DNA of 64,000 bases from Streptomyces sp. R41 (GTDB lineage: Bacteria; Actinomycetota; Actinomycetes; Streptomycetales; Streptomycetaceae), in contig NZ_CP163443.1 in NCBI RefSeq assembly GCF_041053055.1, positions 8,973,001-9,037,000 on the forward strand, given 5' to 3'. A model generated the notes under the pieces. It was not told where the DNA came from, did not search any database, and was given only the letters and a program-made list of their open reading frames with translations. The position numbers and the translations under genes were made by a program. This document shows, one piece after another, positions 16,524 through 24,725 of the stretch (position 1 is the first letter of the stretch; each line of letters opens with the position of its first letter).

Positions 16524-16688
16524 CTACCTGCGGCTGTACCGGCGCCTGCCCCCGCCGCGCCCGCGCATCGCGAAGCCGGCGAGCCAGACGACCAGGAGTA
16601 CGGCGGCCACCCACCAAAGGGCCTGCATGGTGAAGCCGAACCCGAACACCACCAGGATCAGCAGAAGGAGAAGCATCCACAGGATCAT
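16524..16688 (-). CDS. Small hydrophobic membrane protein
   Basis: A 54-residue protein with two membrane helices (ILWMLLLLLILVVFGFGF and WWVAAVLLVVWLAGFAM) and a basic end rich in Arg and Gly. It is related to the gene at 17409, which shares the FGxGF...LWWVAxxLL pattern. Such proteins are often next to CsbD genes in Streptomyces. Function unknown. Confidence 0.72.
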   Translation of the reverse strand: MILWMLLLLLILVVFGFGFTMQALWWVAAVLLVVWLAGFAMRGRGGGRRRYSRR

Positions 16689-16805
16689 TGCCGGGCCTCC
16701 GGATCGCGGGAATTTCCTGACTTCCGCGGGGTCCGGGCGAAGCGGGAAGGCGGAATGCGTCGCCCGAGTGATCCGGAGTGGCATGCCCCTACGCCGTGCT
16801 GTCAG

Positions 16806-17018
16806 TCAACGCCTGGCAACTTCCCTTGTCAACGCAGTGTCGACATGGGGGAGTTCTGCGAGCTGGGCAGAGGCCGCTGGGGCAAACGGAGCCTCGGCGG
16901 GAGCTTCGACCGGCTCGGCCGGTGGCGCCGGCAGGATGCGGTCCTCCCACCAGGACAGGCCCAGCACGGTGGCGAGCAGGACGAAGGGGGTCGAAGCCGG
17001 AACGATCAGCGCGTACAT
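16806..17018 (-). CDS. Small single-pass membrane protein
   Basis: A 70-residue protein with one N-terminal membrane segment (VPASTPFVLLATVLGL) followed by SWWEDRIL and a Pro/Ala-rich tail. The SWWED element after the helix is familiar from short Streptomyces hypothetical proteins. The start at 17018 has only a weak CAGGCGG upstream. Function unknown. Confidence 0.5.
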   Translation of the reverse strand: MYALIVPASTPFVLLATVLGLSWWEDRILPAPPAEPVEAPAEAPFAPAASAQLAELPHVDTALTREVARR

Positions 17019-17408
17019 GCGTACCGCCTGCGGTGGGATGAGTGCGACGCGGCGGGCAGCAGCAGGGTGCCCGCACGGGGCGCATCGATGCCGCGCCAGG
17101 ATCGAGTGGCGATGGCGGGTGCGGGAGTCGCCCGTTGGTGACGGGACGGGTTCCGGCACTGATGCGCGAGGTGCGCCCTCGAAGGAGCGCGAGAGGTGAT
17201 CGACGCTGCCGGGGGCTCGGGCTGTACCACGCACGCTAGCCCCCGACGCACTCCCCGGACAGATGTCAAGTGGCCATCCGCTTTCGACCGGTTCCGTCGG
17301 ACGCCGCGGACATGGGTCACTATCCACAACCTCTGGGGAGGGCTAGGCTGTTCGAACAGGCCCCGGCCCCCGGCAGTGATGCGTTGTTCCGCTCCGGGGA
17401 GGCCCGCC
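17019..17408. other. Intergenic region, nothing recognised
   Basis: About 390 bases between divergent small genes. I find no gene, long hairpin or clear SigB-type promoter. Confidence 0.4.
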
Positions 17409-17696
17409 GTGTTCGTTCTGCTTCTCGTCCTGATCGTCGTCCTGTTCGGCCTCGGCTTTCTCAATCCCCTCTGGTGGGTGGCCCCGGCCGTGTTGCTCCT
17501 CGGTGCCACCCGCTACGGTCGTGATCGCGGGGGAGGCCGGATCCGGGGCGACGGGTCCGATCTCGGGGACCATCAGGATTACCGGGGCTACCAGGAGCGC
17601 CGGGACCGTCAGGACCGCTGGGACCGCCGCTACAGCCGTCAGCACCGGGCGCGCTGGAGGCGCGAGGACCGGCGGGACCATGAACGCCGCGGGTGA
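17409..17696 (+). CDS. Small membrane protein with charged tail
   Basis: A 95-residue protein beginning at GTG with GGGGAGG 6 bases upstream. Two short membrane segments (VLLLVLIVVLFGLGFL and LWWVAPAVLLLGATRY) are followed by a 60-residue tail built almost entirely of Arg, Asp, Gly, Tyr and Gln (for example DRQDRWDRRYSRQHRARW). It is related to the protein at 16524. The tail is likely disordered. Function unknown. Confidence 0.7.
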   Translation: MFVLLLVLIVVLFGLGFLNPLWWVAPAVLLLGATRYGRDRGGGRIRGDGSDLGDHQDYRGYQERRDRQDRWDRRYSRQHRARWRREDRRDHERRG

Positions 17697-17780
17697 CCGG
17701 TGAACCTGCCTGGCATCCAGAGATTCCCGGGCGGCTTTTCGTCACACCGGGCACGCGAAGATCGTGGAGAGGTGGATGCC

Positions 17781-18185
17781 GTGCATCGCACAGCCATGCT
17801 TCCGAAGGACTGGTGGGGACTGAGGGCCGAGGCCTCGGTGGAGGAGGACCCGGTGGGGCAGGATGTCGTGGCGCTGCGCGCCGAGATCGATCAGCTGCGG
17901 CGGGCGCTGGCCGCCCGTGCGGTCGTCGACCAGGCCTGCGGCATGGTGATGATCCTGGCCCCCTGCCGCCGCGGGCCGGCCAAGAACCTGCTGGTGGACA
18001 TCTCGCGGCAGTGCAAGACCGAACTTCCGGACGTGGCCGCGGCTCTGGTGGCCACCTGGGAGGGCGAGCCGCTCTCGCGCCTGATGCGGCGGGGGTTGCG
18101 GCGTGCGTTGCGGCGGCTCTACGCGGAAGACCGAGGGTGCGACTCACCAGCGGAGGACGATCTGTCCGGAAGGGGAAGGTCATGA
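17781..18185 (+). CDS. ANTAR-domain protein, copy A
   Basis: A 134-residue protein with an ANTAR-like helical domain (ALRAEIDQLRRALAARAVVD, then QACGMVMILAPCRRGPA and LVDISRQCKTELPDVAAAL). The AR-x-VIDQARG-type core identifies RNA-binding antiterminators. No sensor domain is attached. The GTG at 17781 has GAGAGGTGG upstream; an ATG at 17796 is possible. The PRC-barrel gene starts inside its stop codon (ATGA). It is paralogous to the gene at 18579, and the two flank the PRC-barrel gene. Confidence 0.78.
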   Translation: MHRTAMLPKDWWGLRAEASVEEDPVGQDVVALRAEIDQLRRALAARAVVDQACGMVMILAPCRRGPAKNLLVDISRQCKTELPDVAAALVATWEGEPLSRLMRRGLRRALRRLYAEDRGCDSPAEDDLSGRGRS

Positions 18186-18538
18186 TTCACGCAGCTGATG
18201 TCCGAGAGTGGCGTGACCGCGACGTCGTGGACGCGCAGTCGCACAAGATCGGTGTCCTCGAGGCGGTGTATGTGGACACCGCCACAGATGAGCCGGCCAT
18301 GGCCACGGTTCGCACCGGGCTGCCCACGCGGCACCGGCTGGTCTTCGTCCCCTTGGCGGACGCGATAGCCGGGCCGGACTATCTCAGGGTCGGCTATGCC
18401 AAAGCACTGGTGAGGCAGGCTCCTTCGATCGGCACCGACGACGTGCTGCCGGCCGAGCAGGAGGAAGCGATCTTCAAGCACTACGGACTTGCCTACCGGC
18501 CCGGTGCGGCCGGCGAACGGCAACTGGCGCGCCGCTGA
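18182..18538 (+). CDS. PRC-barrel domain protein, copy A
   Basis: A 118-residue protein with a PRC-barrel: DVREWRDRDVVDAQSHKIG, LEAVYVDTATDEP, RHRLVFVPLADA. PRC-barrels bind RNA or proteins in ribosome maturation and photosynthetic complexes; stand-alone forms in actinobacteria are uncharacterised. The C-terminus (DVLPAEQEEAIFKHYGLAY) is shared with the paralogue at 24930. GGAAGG precedes the ATG, which overlaps the ANTAR stop. The pair is co-translated. Confidence 0.82.
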   Translation: MIHAADVREWRDRDVVDAQSHKIGVLEAVYVDTATDEPAMATVRTGLPTRHRLVFVPLADAIAGPDYLRVGYAKALVRQAPSIGTDDVLPAEQEEAIFKHYGLAYRPGAAGERQLARR

Positions 18539-18578
18539 CCGATCATGGAAAGGATGACCGCGTTGTGAGGTACGCACG

Positions 18579-18938
18579 ATGCACCAGGTGACCACGCCCC
18601 GCGAAGAACAGTGGCTGTTGACGGCTGTCACTTCGACGAGGGACGCGGCGTTGGCCGTCGAGATCCTCGAACTGCGGGCCGAAATTGAGCAGTTGGGAAA
18701 GGCGCTGGCAAGTCGTGCGGTGATCGACCAGGCGCGCGGCATGGTGATGGCCCTGGCGCCGTGTTCCAGTGAGCGGGCCTGGGACCTGCTGGTGGACGTG
18801 TCGCAGCACTGCAATGTCAAGCTCCGGGACGTGGCCGCTGCTCTGGTCGCCACGACGAAGGACGAGGCGCTCCCGGAACAGCTACGGCGGGAGCTGCGCC
18901 GGGGGCTGCGGCGCCTTCACGCGGCGGACCGGCGGTGA
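18579..18938 (+). CDS. ANTAR-domain protein, copy B
   Basis: A 119-residue paralogue of the gene at 17781. The core ASRAVIDQARGMVMALAPC is closer to the ANTAR consensus than copy A. The ATG is preceded by GTGAGG. It follows the PRC-barrel gene by 40 bases and probably belongs to the same transcript. Two ANTAR proteins around one PRC-barrel protein suggest a joint RNA-related task; this is inference. Confidence 0.8.
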   Translation: MHQVTTPREEQWLLTAVTSTRDAALAVEILELRAEIEQLGKALASRAVIDQARGMVMALAPCSSERAWDLLVDVSQHCNVKLRDVAAALVATTKDEALPEQLRRELRRGLRRLHAADRR

Positions 18939-18959
18939 CGGAGTGCGCGCCCGGCGGAC

Positions 18960-18994
18960 GGCACCGGGAGCTGTGAGCTCAACCCTCCGGTGCC
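18960..18994 (+). terminator. Hairpin after ANTAR copy B
   Basis: GGCACCGG and CCGGTGCC form an 8-bp stem with a 19-base loop, starting 22 bases after the stop codon. Probable terminator of the ANTAR-PRC-ANTAR operon. Confidence 0.5.
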
Positions 18995-19135
18995 TTCGTC
19001 CAGGACGGCCGTCGGACGCCCTTTGGCTAGCCCACCTCGTGGAACTCGAACACCGGCCTGCTTCCTCTCCTCGCCATGCCACGGACGATGGGGGCGATAT
19101 GGTTTCAACTCTGCTTTCAGGGCTAGTCGTTGGAC

Positions 19136-19423
19136 ATGTCCAGACGCTACGGCGGAAGCCCCGCGGGGACGGTCATCTCCATCATCGCGGACATCGCGGC
19201 ACTGATCCTGATCCTGTGGATCGCCTTCTACCTGTTCGACGCCAACACCGCCAACAGCGCGGTCTCCTGGGTACACGACGCGGCGAACTGGCTCTCGGGC
19301 TGGTCGCACAACCTGTTCACCATCCACTCGGACAACTGGCGCACCGTGGTCAACTACGGTCTGCCCGCCGTCGTCTACCTGCTGATCGGTCACGCGGTGG
19401 CCGGCCGGGTCAACCGGACTTAG
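19136..19423 (+). CDS. Conserved small membrane protein
   Basis: A 95-residue protein with two membrane segments (TVISIIADIAALILILWIAF and YGLPAVVYLLIGHAVAG) joined by a Trp-rich loop (WVHDAANWLSGWSHNLF). I recall near-identical proteins across Streptomyces, all without assigned function. The ATG at 19136 has only a weak AGGG upstream; a TTG two codons earlier is possible. Confidence 0.75.
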   Translation: MSRRYGGSPAGTVISIIADIAALILILWIAFYLFDANTANSAVSWVHDAANWLSGWSHNLFTIHSDNWRTVVNYGLPAVVYLLIGHAVAGRVNRT

Positions 19424-19624
19424 CCCCTCCGCCGACGCGCAGCCGCGCGTAGAACATCGGGGCGGAACGGGCCGCCCGTGGCCCGTCGCCCTCGATGCCC
19501 ACGTGCCGGAGCCTGAACGTGGCATCGACTGTCCACGAGGCGCGGACGGCACTGAACTGCCAGGCACAGACGCGGTACCCAGCCCCAGCCCCCGGCAGCG
19601 TGACGTTCCACCCCGAGGAGGCCC

Positions 19625-20155
19625 ATGGTGTCTGCAGGTACCGCAACTCCCCTCATCCCCGCAGAAGCTCCCCGAGCTCCGGGCCGGCGGCCTGTGGTCG
19701 CTGATATACCGGAGGACTGCGAGACGGTCGTCGTCAGCGGCGGTCTCACTCTCGCCACCGTTCCGGGACTGCGCGCGCGTCTTCTGGGCGCATGTCACAG
19801 CCCCGGAAGGCAGTTGACCCTCTACCTGTCGGGCGTCACCTCCTGCGACACCCTGGGCCTCGGGCTGCTCGTCGCCACGGCACGCAAGGTCCACCTCTCC
19901 GGCGGTGGCCTGCGCCTTGCCGCCCCGAGCCGCGCCGTCGCCGAGGCGCTGAGCGACAGCGGGCTGATCCGGCTCCTCCGGGTCCTTCCCGATGCCGGCA
20001 CGGCCGTCGGAATCGCGGCGGCCGAGGCGCCCGCCCCGGGGCTCCGGACAGCGGCCCAGACACACGGACGACCGGTGGACGACTCGCCGCCATGGAGCTT
20101 CGCGCTCACCCGACGACTGCCCGGGACCGGGCGGGGATCAGCCGTGGGCACGTGA
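19625..20155 (+). CDS. STAS-domain anti-sigma factor antagonist
   Basis: A 176-residue protein. The STAS domain covers about 35-130: ETVVVSGGLTLATVPGLRAR, then LYLSGVTSCDTLGLGLLV. In partner-switching antagonists the conserved Ser of D-S-S-G is the phosphorylation site; here the site reads SCDTLG, with Thr or Ser possible. About 45 residues of disordered tail follow. GAGGAGG lies 3 bases before the ATG. The 3' end overlaps the convergent SPFH gene by 18 bases. Its anti-sigma partner is not obvious nearby; the only RsbW-like gene in the window is decayed. Confidence 0.78.
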   Translation: MVSAGTATPLIPAEAPRAPGRRPVVADIPEDCETVVVSGGLTLATVPGLRARLLGACHSPGRQLTLYLSGVTSCDTLGLGLLVATARKVHLSGGGLRLAAPSRAVAEALSDSGLIRLLRVLPDAGTAVGIAAAEAPAPGLRTAAQTHGRPVDDSPPWSFALTRRLPGTGRGSAVGT

Positions 20156-21127
20156 CGCGTCGGATTCGGAGTCCGCCTGTGCCGGCCAGTTGTCCCGCCG
20201 TTCCCGCGCCACTGCCGCACGGCTGCCGATGCGTTCACCGCCGGAGCCGACCCGTTCTCCGCTCAGCGAGACGGCGCGCGCGGTGGGCGGGGCAGGGGTG
20301 ATCAGTTCCGGGAGTTCGGGGAGCGCGGGGCGCGCGCTGCTCCGGCGCGCGGACTCGCCGTCGGTTTCCCGGCTCTGGTGCTCGAAGAAGCGGAGCATCT
20401 CCACCGGGAACGGCATGACCAGGGTGCTGTTCTTCTCGGCGGAGACGTCCACCACGGTCTGCAGCAGGCGCAGTTGGAGTGCTCCGGGGGTGTCGGCCAT
20501 GGTCGCCGCGGCGTCGCTCAGCCGCTGGGACGCCTGGAACTCACCGTCGGCGGCGATGACCCGGGCCCGGCGCTCACGTTCGGCCTCGGCCTGCTTGGAC
20601 ATGGAGCGCATCATCGACTCCGGAAGGGCGATGTCCTTGATCTCCACGCGTTCGATGCGCAGTCCCCAGGGTTCCTCGGTGGGAGCGTCCATCACCTTCT
20701 TGAGCTCCGCGTTGATGTGGTCGCGGTCGGAGAGAAGCGTGTCCAGATCCGCCCTGCCGATGACCGCGCGCAGCGAGGTCTGGGCGATCTGGGAGACGGC
20801 GCTGGGGTAGTTGCGGACGTTCACCAGGGCCTTGACCGGGTCGATGACCCGGAAGTAGACGACCGCGTCCACGGTGAGCGTCACGTTGTCGGCGGTGATG
20901 GATCCCTGCGGCGGGATGCCGAGGACCTCGGTCTGGACGGACACCTTCTGCATCCGGTCCCCGATCGGCCGGATGACGCGCAGGCCGGGCCCGCGGATGT
21001 CCGGCAGCAGCCGCCCGAAGCGGAACACCACGCCCATCTCGTACTGCTGGACGCTGCGCAGGCTCAGGGCGAGCAGGACCAGCCCGACCGCAGCCAACAG
21101 AACCAGCACAGTGATCAGAACACCCAT
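20138..21127 (-). CDS. SPFH/band 7 membrane protein (stomatin-like)
   Basis: A 329-residue protein with an N-terminal membrane helix (VLITVLVLLAAVGLVLLAL) and a complete SPFH domain (about 25-215): VQQYEMGVVFRFGRL, DAVVYFRVIDPVKALVNV, LRIERVEIKDIALPESM. The C-terminal 80 residues are disordered. Stomatin-like proteins form oligomers on the inner membrane and organise lipid domains or proteases. No NfeD gene is adjacent. It lies downstream of three DUF5994-type and membrane genes in the same direction and may share their stress promoter. Confidence 0.88.
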   Translation of the reverse strand: MGVLITVLVLLAAVGLVLLALSLRSVQQYEMGVVFRFGRLLPDIRGPGLRVIRPIGDRMQKVSVQTEVLGIPPQGSITADNVTLTVDAVVYFRVIDPVKALVNVRNYPSAVSQIAQTSLRAVIGRADLDTLLSDRDHINAELKKVMDAPTEEPWGLRIERVEIKDIALPESMMRSMSKQAEAERERRARVIAADGEFQASQRLSDAAATMADTPGALQLRLLQTVVDVSAEKNSTLVMPFPVEMLRFFEHQSRETDGESARRSSARPALPELPELITPAPPTARAVSLSGERVGSGGERIGSRAAVARERRDNWPAQADSESDASRAHG

Positions 21128-21268
21128 GGTTCTCACATTCCTTGCGTCGATGGTGTCCCCGAACCCGAGCGGTCCGGGAAACACACGGCACGGGAGGACC
21201 CCGGCCTGTTGTCCGTGGTGCGGCGGCCGGGGTCCCGGGCTGCTGTTGATCTGCTACGTCGGCCCGGC

Positions 21269-21771
21269 TCAGCCGGGAGAACTCTTTGGTACGTCGGTCC
21301 GGTCGGCCCGGGTGATGCCAGTGGTGGCCAGAATCCGCTCGGTCGAGACGGCGTTGTCGTCCTGTACTGCCATGGCCATCGCGGCGCGTGCGGGCGAGGG
21401 GGCCGTCTCCGGAGGAATCATCAGGAACAGGAAGTGGTCCTGGTCGCCCCGGGTGACGATCATCGTGCTGTTCCCGACGGCGGACCAGTCGATGTGGACC
21501 GTATGTCCCTCGACGACCAGATGGCCCGGTGTCCTGTCCCTCCCGCTCGCGTCGAGACCGACGGGGGCGATGGGGCGCCCAGTCGCGCCGTCAACGCGAG
21601 GAGCAGGCCGGAGAGCTGGCTCTCGAGGTCGCGCGTCCTCGGCCACCACGCGCCGTCGAACGTCCCCGTGCGATGGGGCGTCGTCTCCATCCGCAGGATC
21701 GAGGTGCCGGGGAGCACCGGCTCACTGCTGGTGTCTGCCAGGAGCCTGACGGGGTGTATGGCGGGGAGCAT
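21269..21771 (-). pseudogene. DUF5994-like gene with a frameshift
   Basis: The 5' frame starts at 21771 and includes the typical element FDGAWWPRTRDLESQLSGLL. Near 21580 the reading must change frame to continue as PIAPVGLDASGRDR, HIDWSAVGNSTMIVTRGD and LFLMIPPETAPSPARAAMA, which is the expected second half. Either a one-base indel has inactivated the gene or the sequence has an error. DUF5994 proteins are short actinobacterial proteins of unknown function. It is the third gene of the run starting at 22493. Confidence 0.62.
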
Positions 21772-21777
21772 GGCGAC

Positions 21778-22047
21778 TCACTTCTCTCCGGTGCGGGCCC
21801 GGCCCCGTGGCCGGAGCCGTCCGCGTCCCCCGTCGCGGTGGTCGCGGCGATCGCCGGTGCCGCTCGCTCCGGCACGACCGCGAACCTTCCGCGGGGCCGG
21901 TGGCGCCGGACCTCGAACAGCCGGCCGGGAGCGGCCGTAGGGGAAAGCGGTGATGCGCTCGTCGTGCTGGTTGTTGAGCAGATGGATCAGGAGCACGCCC
22001 ACAGCGACCATCGCCAGGAGCACGACCACGGTCACAAAGGTCTCCAT
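21778..22047 (-). CDS. Small single-pass membrane protein
   Basis: An 89-residue protein with one N-terminal membrane helix (TVVVLLAMVAVGVLLIHLL) and a basic, Gly/Arg-rich tail. The ATG at 22047 is preceded by TGAGGG, part of which is the stop of the upstream gene; GTG at 22056 is an alternative. It lies 5 bases after the gene at 22053 and 6 bases before the frameshifted DUF5994-like gene. Confidence 0.65.
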   Translation of the reverse strand: METFVTVVVLLAMVAVGVLLIHLLNNQHDERITAFPYGRSRPAVRGPAPPAPRKVRGRAGASGTGDRRDHRDGGRGRLRPRGRARTGEK

Positions 22048-22052
22048 GGCCC

Positions 22053-22493
22053 TCACATCCCCCGTGCCGGATTCGGTATCGCAAGAGCGACCGGTGTGAT
22101 GCCGAGTACCGGAGCAGTGACTGCCGGTATCCGCGGACGTGCGAACGGATCACGGGCCTCATGGCCTCCTTCGGCGTCCCAGACGGCCTGCACGGCCCAG
22201 TCGGTCTCCGACACGGTGCGCAGACGCGCCGCCTCCTCCATCAGCCGGCCCGTGGTCGACGTGCGCAGTGGGTCGCTCGCGGCGGCCATCAGCCAGACCG
22301 CCGAGACGGGAGTCGTCTGCGGATCGAGCACGGCAGTCAATGAGGGAAGTTCCGCCCCCAGATCCCGGGAGCGGGGCCACCAGGAGCCATCCAGCGGAGC
22401 CGGTGCCGAACCGGTGAGGGCCGGCGACATGCGGAGAGATGGCGAGGAGGGCCGGTGTTCGAGAATCGGCGTGTACGAAACGGTCGCAGTCAT
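22053..22493 (-). CDS. DUF5994-like protein with altered C-terminus
   Basis: A 146-residue protein whose first half contains the DUF5994 signature LDGSWWPRSRDLGAELPSL. The second half (VWLMAAASDPLRTSTTGRLM, VSETDWAVQAVWDAEGG) does not look like the family end. It may be a short variant or a fusion. The start matches the paralogous remnant at 24595 (both begin MTAT), and a candidate SigB-type promoter lies 88 bases upstream. First gene of a probable four-gene run reaching the SPFH gene. Confidence 0.65.
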   Translation of the reverse strand: MTATVSYTPILEHRPSSPSLRMSPALTGSAPAPLDGSWWPRSRDLGAELPSLTAVLDPQTTPVSAVWLMAAASDPLRTSTTGRLMEEAARLRTVSETDWAVQAVWDAEGGHEARDPFARPRIPAVTAPVLGITPVALAIPNPARGM

Positions 22494-22580
22494 GATGCGA
22501 ACCCTGCTCCGGAGCGGCCGCAACCGGCCCGGCGTGTTCAATCGCCGAAAACGACACAGGCATGGAGGCCGGTGCGCGAA

Positions 22581-22606
22581 ATACCCTCGGTAACACCAGG
22601 GTACTC
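22581..22606 (-). promoter_or_regulatory. Candidate SigB-family promoter
   Basis: On the minus strand GAGT (22606-22603), a 16-base spacer and GGGTAT (22586-22581) fit the Streptomyces SigB consensus GNNT-N14-16-GGGTAC/T. It would drive the operon beginning at 22493 with a leader of about 80 bases. At the paralogous locus (about 24685-24710) the -10 has decayed to GAACAC. Confidence 0.6.
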
Positions 22607-22822
22607 CTCCGGCTGGCCGTACGGACTGTGCCCAGCAGTCGCGGTGACCCGGGACCCGTTACCTGAGTCCACCGATCCGAGATGGCGAGTTGATGAACAG
22701 ATCCGGCGGGCCGTTCCACGGACGCGATCCGTGCGACTGTGGGAAGTGGACGGGCCGACGCCGAGCACCCGGATACCGATCGGCTGCCGCGGTCGGCCGT
22801 CTGTGACAGTGAGGAGCGCGCC

Positions 22823-23143
22823 ATGGGCGCGAACACGGCCGAGACCGCGTTACCCGACACCCTTCAGAAGCTCACAGACCATCTGACGGCCTCCTACGCC
22901 GACCTGCTGACGGCCGCAGTCGTGCGGGATGTCGTGCAGGACTGCTACCAGCCGCTCAGCAACGCTCGTATCGCCAACTACGTGCCGATCCTCGTCGAGC
23001 ACAACAGCCGTACCAAGCTACGACAACTCGTCCGACGCCCCGATCCCACGGTTCCCCTTCGCGAGGAGTCCGACGGGACACGAGGCCACTCCGCCACCAC
23101 GGCCCTGCGAAGGATTCGCATCGCCCTGACCCGCTCGGCCTAG
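22823..23143 (+). CDS. Three-helix-bundle dimerisation protein (DUF3562-like)
   Basis: A 106-residue protein whose N-terminal 60 residues form the short helical domain LTDHLTASYADLLTAAVVRD and YQPLSNARIANYVPILVEHN, typical of the three-helix-bundle family found in actinobacteria. The C-terminus is disordered. GTGAGGAG lies about 7 bases before the ATG at 22823. Function unknown; members often accompany stress genes. Confidence 0.68.
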   Translation: MGANTAETALPDTLQKLTDHLTASYADLLTAAVVRDVVQDCYQPLSNARIANYVPILVEHNSRTKLRQLVRRPDPTVPLREESDGTRGHSATTALRRIRIALTRSA

Positions 23144-23198
23144 ACACCGCTGCCGTTCAAGGAACACTGGGCACACGGGCCCGCTCCGGAGCGGGTTC

Positions 23199-23906
23199 TC
23201 AGGACAACGCCGACCGCCTACCCGGTGGGGGCAGCTTCTGGAGCAGCTCCCACAGCGGTCGTGGGCCTCCCGCCCACTCGCCCAGCGTTCCGCGGTCGAC
23301 CAGATGCAGCTTCTGGGACTTCGCGAGCGGCGCACACCCCGCGGTGAAGCGTCCGTTCGTCACCAGAACCACCACGTCCCCGCCGTGCAGCTGGCGGCCG
23401 GTGCCGTTGAGCACATGCAGATCCGGGGTGCCGACCGGCGATCCCGAGGCCCCGTCCTGCCGGTGCTTGCACTGAATCACCCAGCGCCTGCCGAGCGGAT
23501 CGGTCGCTGTGACGTCTGCGCCGTTGTCTCCGGCCCCGCCCACCTGTACGGCGTCCGCACAGCCGTCACGATGCATCAGGTCCCGTACCGCGAACTCGAA
23601 GTCCTCGTGGTGGAGCCCGTCGAGCTGGGGGAGCCGGTATCGCAGCCGCCGCACGTGCACCCGCTCCCAGCGAGCACTCACCGCCCACTGCGTGAGCCAG
23701 AGACCGCCGGCCCCGCCCACGATGGCGGCGAGCACGGCGAACAGCCACCAGTTGCCCAGCAGCCACTGGCCCACGGCGACGCAGAGCCCGACGCCCGCGG
23801 CAGCCGCTGTGGCGAGCACCAACGGCCGAGGCCCTCCGGGCCTCGTCGGGGTCGGGGCACGCTTCGGAGACTTTCGAGTCCGGCGCACCGGCGGCCGGCG
23901 ACTCAC
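23199..23906 (-). CDS. Membrane-anchored Mrr-like restriction endonuclease
   Basis: The protein has a basic N-terminus, two membrane segments (LVLATAAAAGVGLCVAVG and LFAVLAAIVGGAGGLWL), then a Mrr-type endonuclease domain: LDGLHHEDFEFAVRDLM, GGAGDNGADVTATDPLG, WVIQCKHR. The D...QCK pattern is the PD-(D/E)xK active site in its Asp-Gln-x-Lys form. I prefer the GTG at 23906 because GAAGGG lies 5 bases upstream. No methylase is adjacent, so a type IV (modified-DNA) role or a non-restriction role is possible; anchoring to the membrane could place it at incoming DNA. Confidence 0.78.
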   Translation of the reverse strand: MSRRPPVRRTRKSPKRAPTPTRPGGPRPLVLATAAAAGVGLCVAVGQWLLGNWWLFAVLAAIVGGAGGLWLTQWAVSARWERVHVRRLRYRLPQLDGLHHEDFEFAVRDLMHRDGCADAVQVGGAGDNGADVTATDPLGRRWVIQCKHRQDGASGSPVGTPDLHVLNGTGRQLHGGDVVVLVTNGRFTAGCAPLAKSQKLHLVDRGTLGEWAGGPRPLWELLQKLPPPGRRSALS

Positions 23907-24160
23907 CACTACCCTTCGTTGACAGCGACGCGACCGCAGCCGCCCGGAACCGGAGTCGTAATCGTCACCTCGTGCCGGGCTCTCGGAGCACAGCGATCGG
24001 CTCCCCGGACGTGTGTTCCGTCGTTCCTCACGTACGGATCGGTCCAAGGCACCGTGTCCTCCTCGGCGCTCTTGCGCGGCCGCTCCGACCGGACAACAGG
24101 CCTCGGCGCGGACATTCTTGACACTAGGTCAGATTATTCGGCCCGCTGAGAGCGAGCGCC

Positions 24161-24595
24161 CTATTCGGCCGCGCCGAACACTCGCACCCCGCCCGTCGCG
24201 TACCCCAGGGCACACGCGTTCCCATCGGGTGGGCCCTCGACGGTGGTGCGAATCCGAGCGGGACTCGGACGGCGGCCAGATTCCGTTCCGCCCCAGCTCT
24301 CGTCGGACGTCAGCCTCAGCGAGATGCTGTTGATGCAGTTGCGCTGATCGGGAGGGAGTCGCAAACGCCGTCCGGAAGGAGATACCCGAAGTCGGCCGAG
24401 AAGCGCGCGTGACGGTGCGTTCCGGACGCACCGACGATGCCTGGCGCCGGCCGGAGCCGTCACTCGTCTCCGGTGTGACGCCACGACCGGAACCGCCGCA
24501 GTCCGCTCCTCACCGTGCGTGCGGGCAGAGCCGCGATGCGATCGCTGTGGCTCGTGGTCAACGACCGCAGGCTTGTCGAACATGGTTGCGGTCAT
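24161..24595 (-). pseudogene. Decayed paralogue of the DUF5994-like gene at 22493
   Basis: The frame begins MTAT as in the gene at 22493, and about 120 bases upstream of the two starts are alignable (ACCCTGC, GGCC, ACCGGCCCGGCGT, CGCCGA, CGACAC blocks). The coding part has lost the WWPR signature and is Arg/Pro-rich. It is probably a non-functional duplicate. A short stretch near the end (SISLRLTSDESWGG) still reads like protein. Confidence 0.45.
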
Positions 24596-24725
24596 GACGC
24601 GGACCCTGCCCCGGGCCGGCCTGCACCGGCCCGGCGTTGTGACTCGCCGAGAGCGACACGAGCGGGAAAGCCCCTGTACGAAGTGTTCTCGGTAATTCCA
24701 GAGTGCTCCCGGCCAGGGCCCGACC

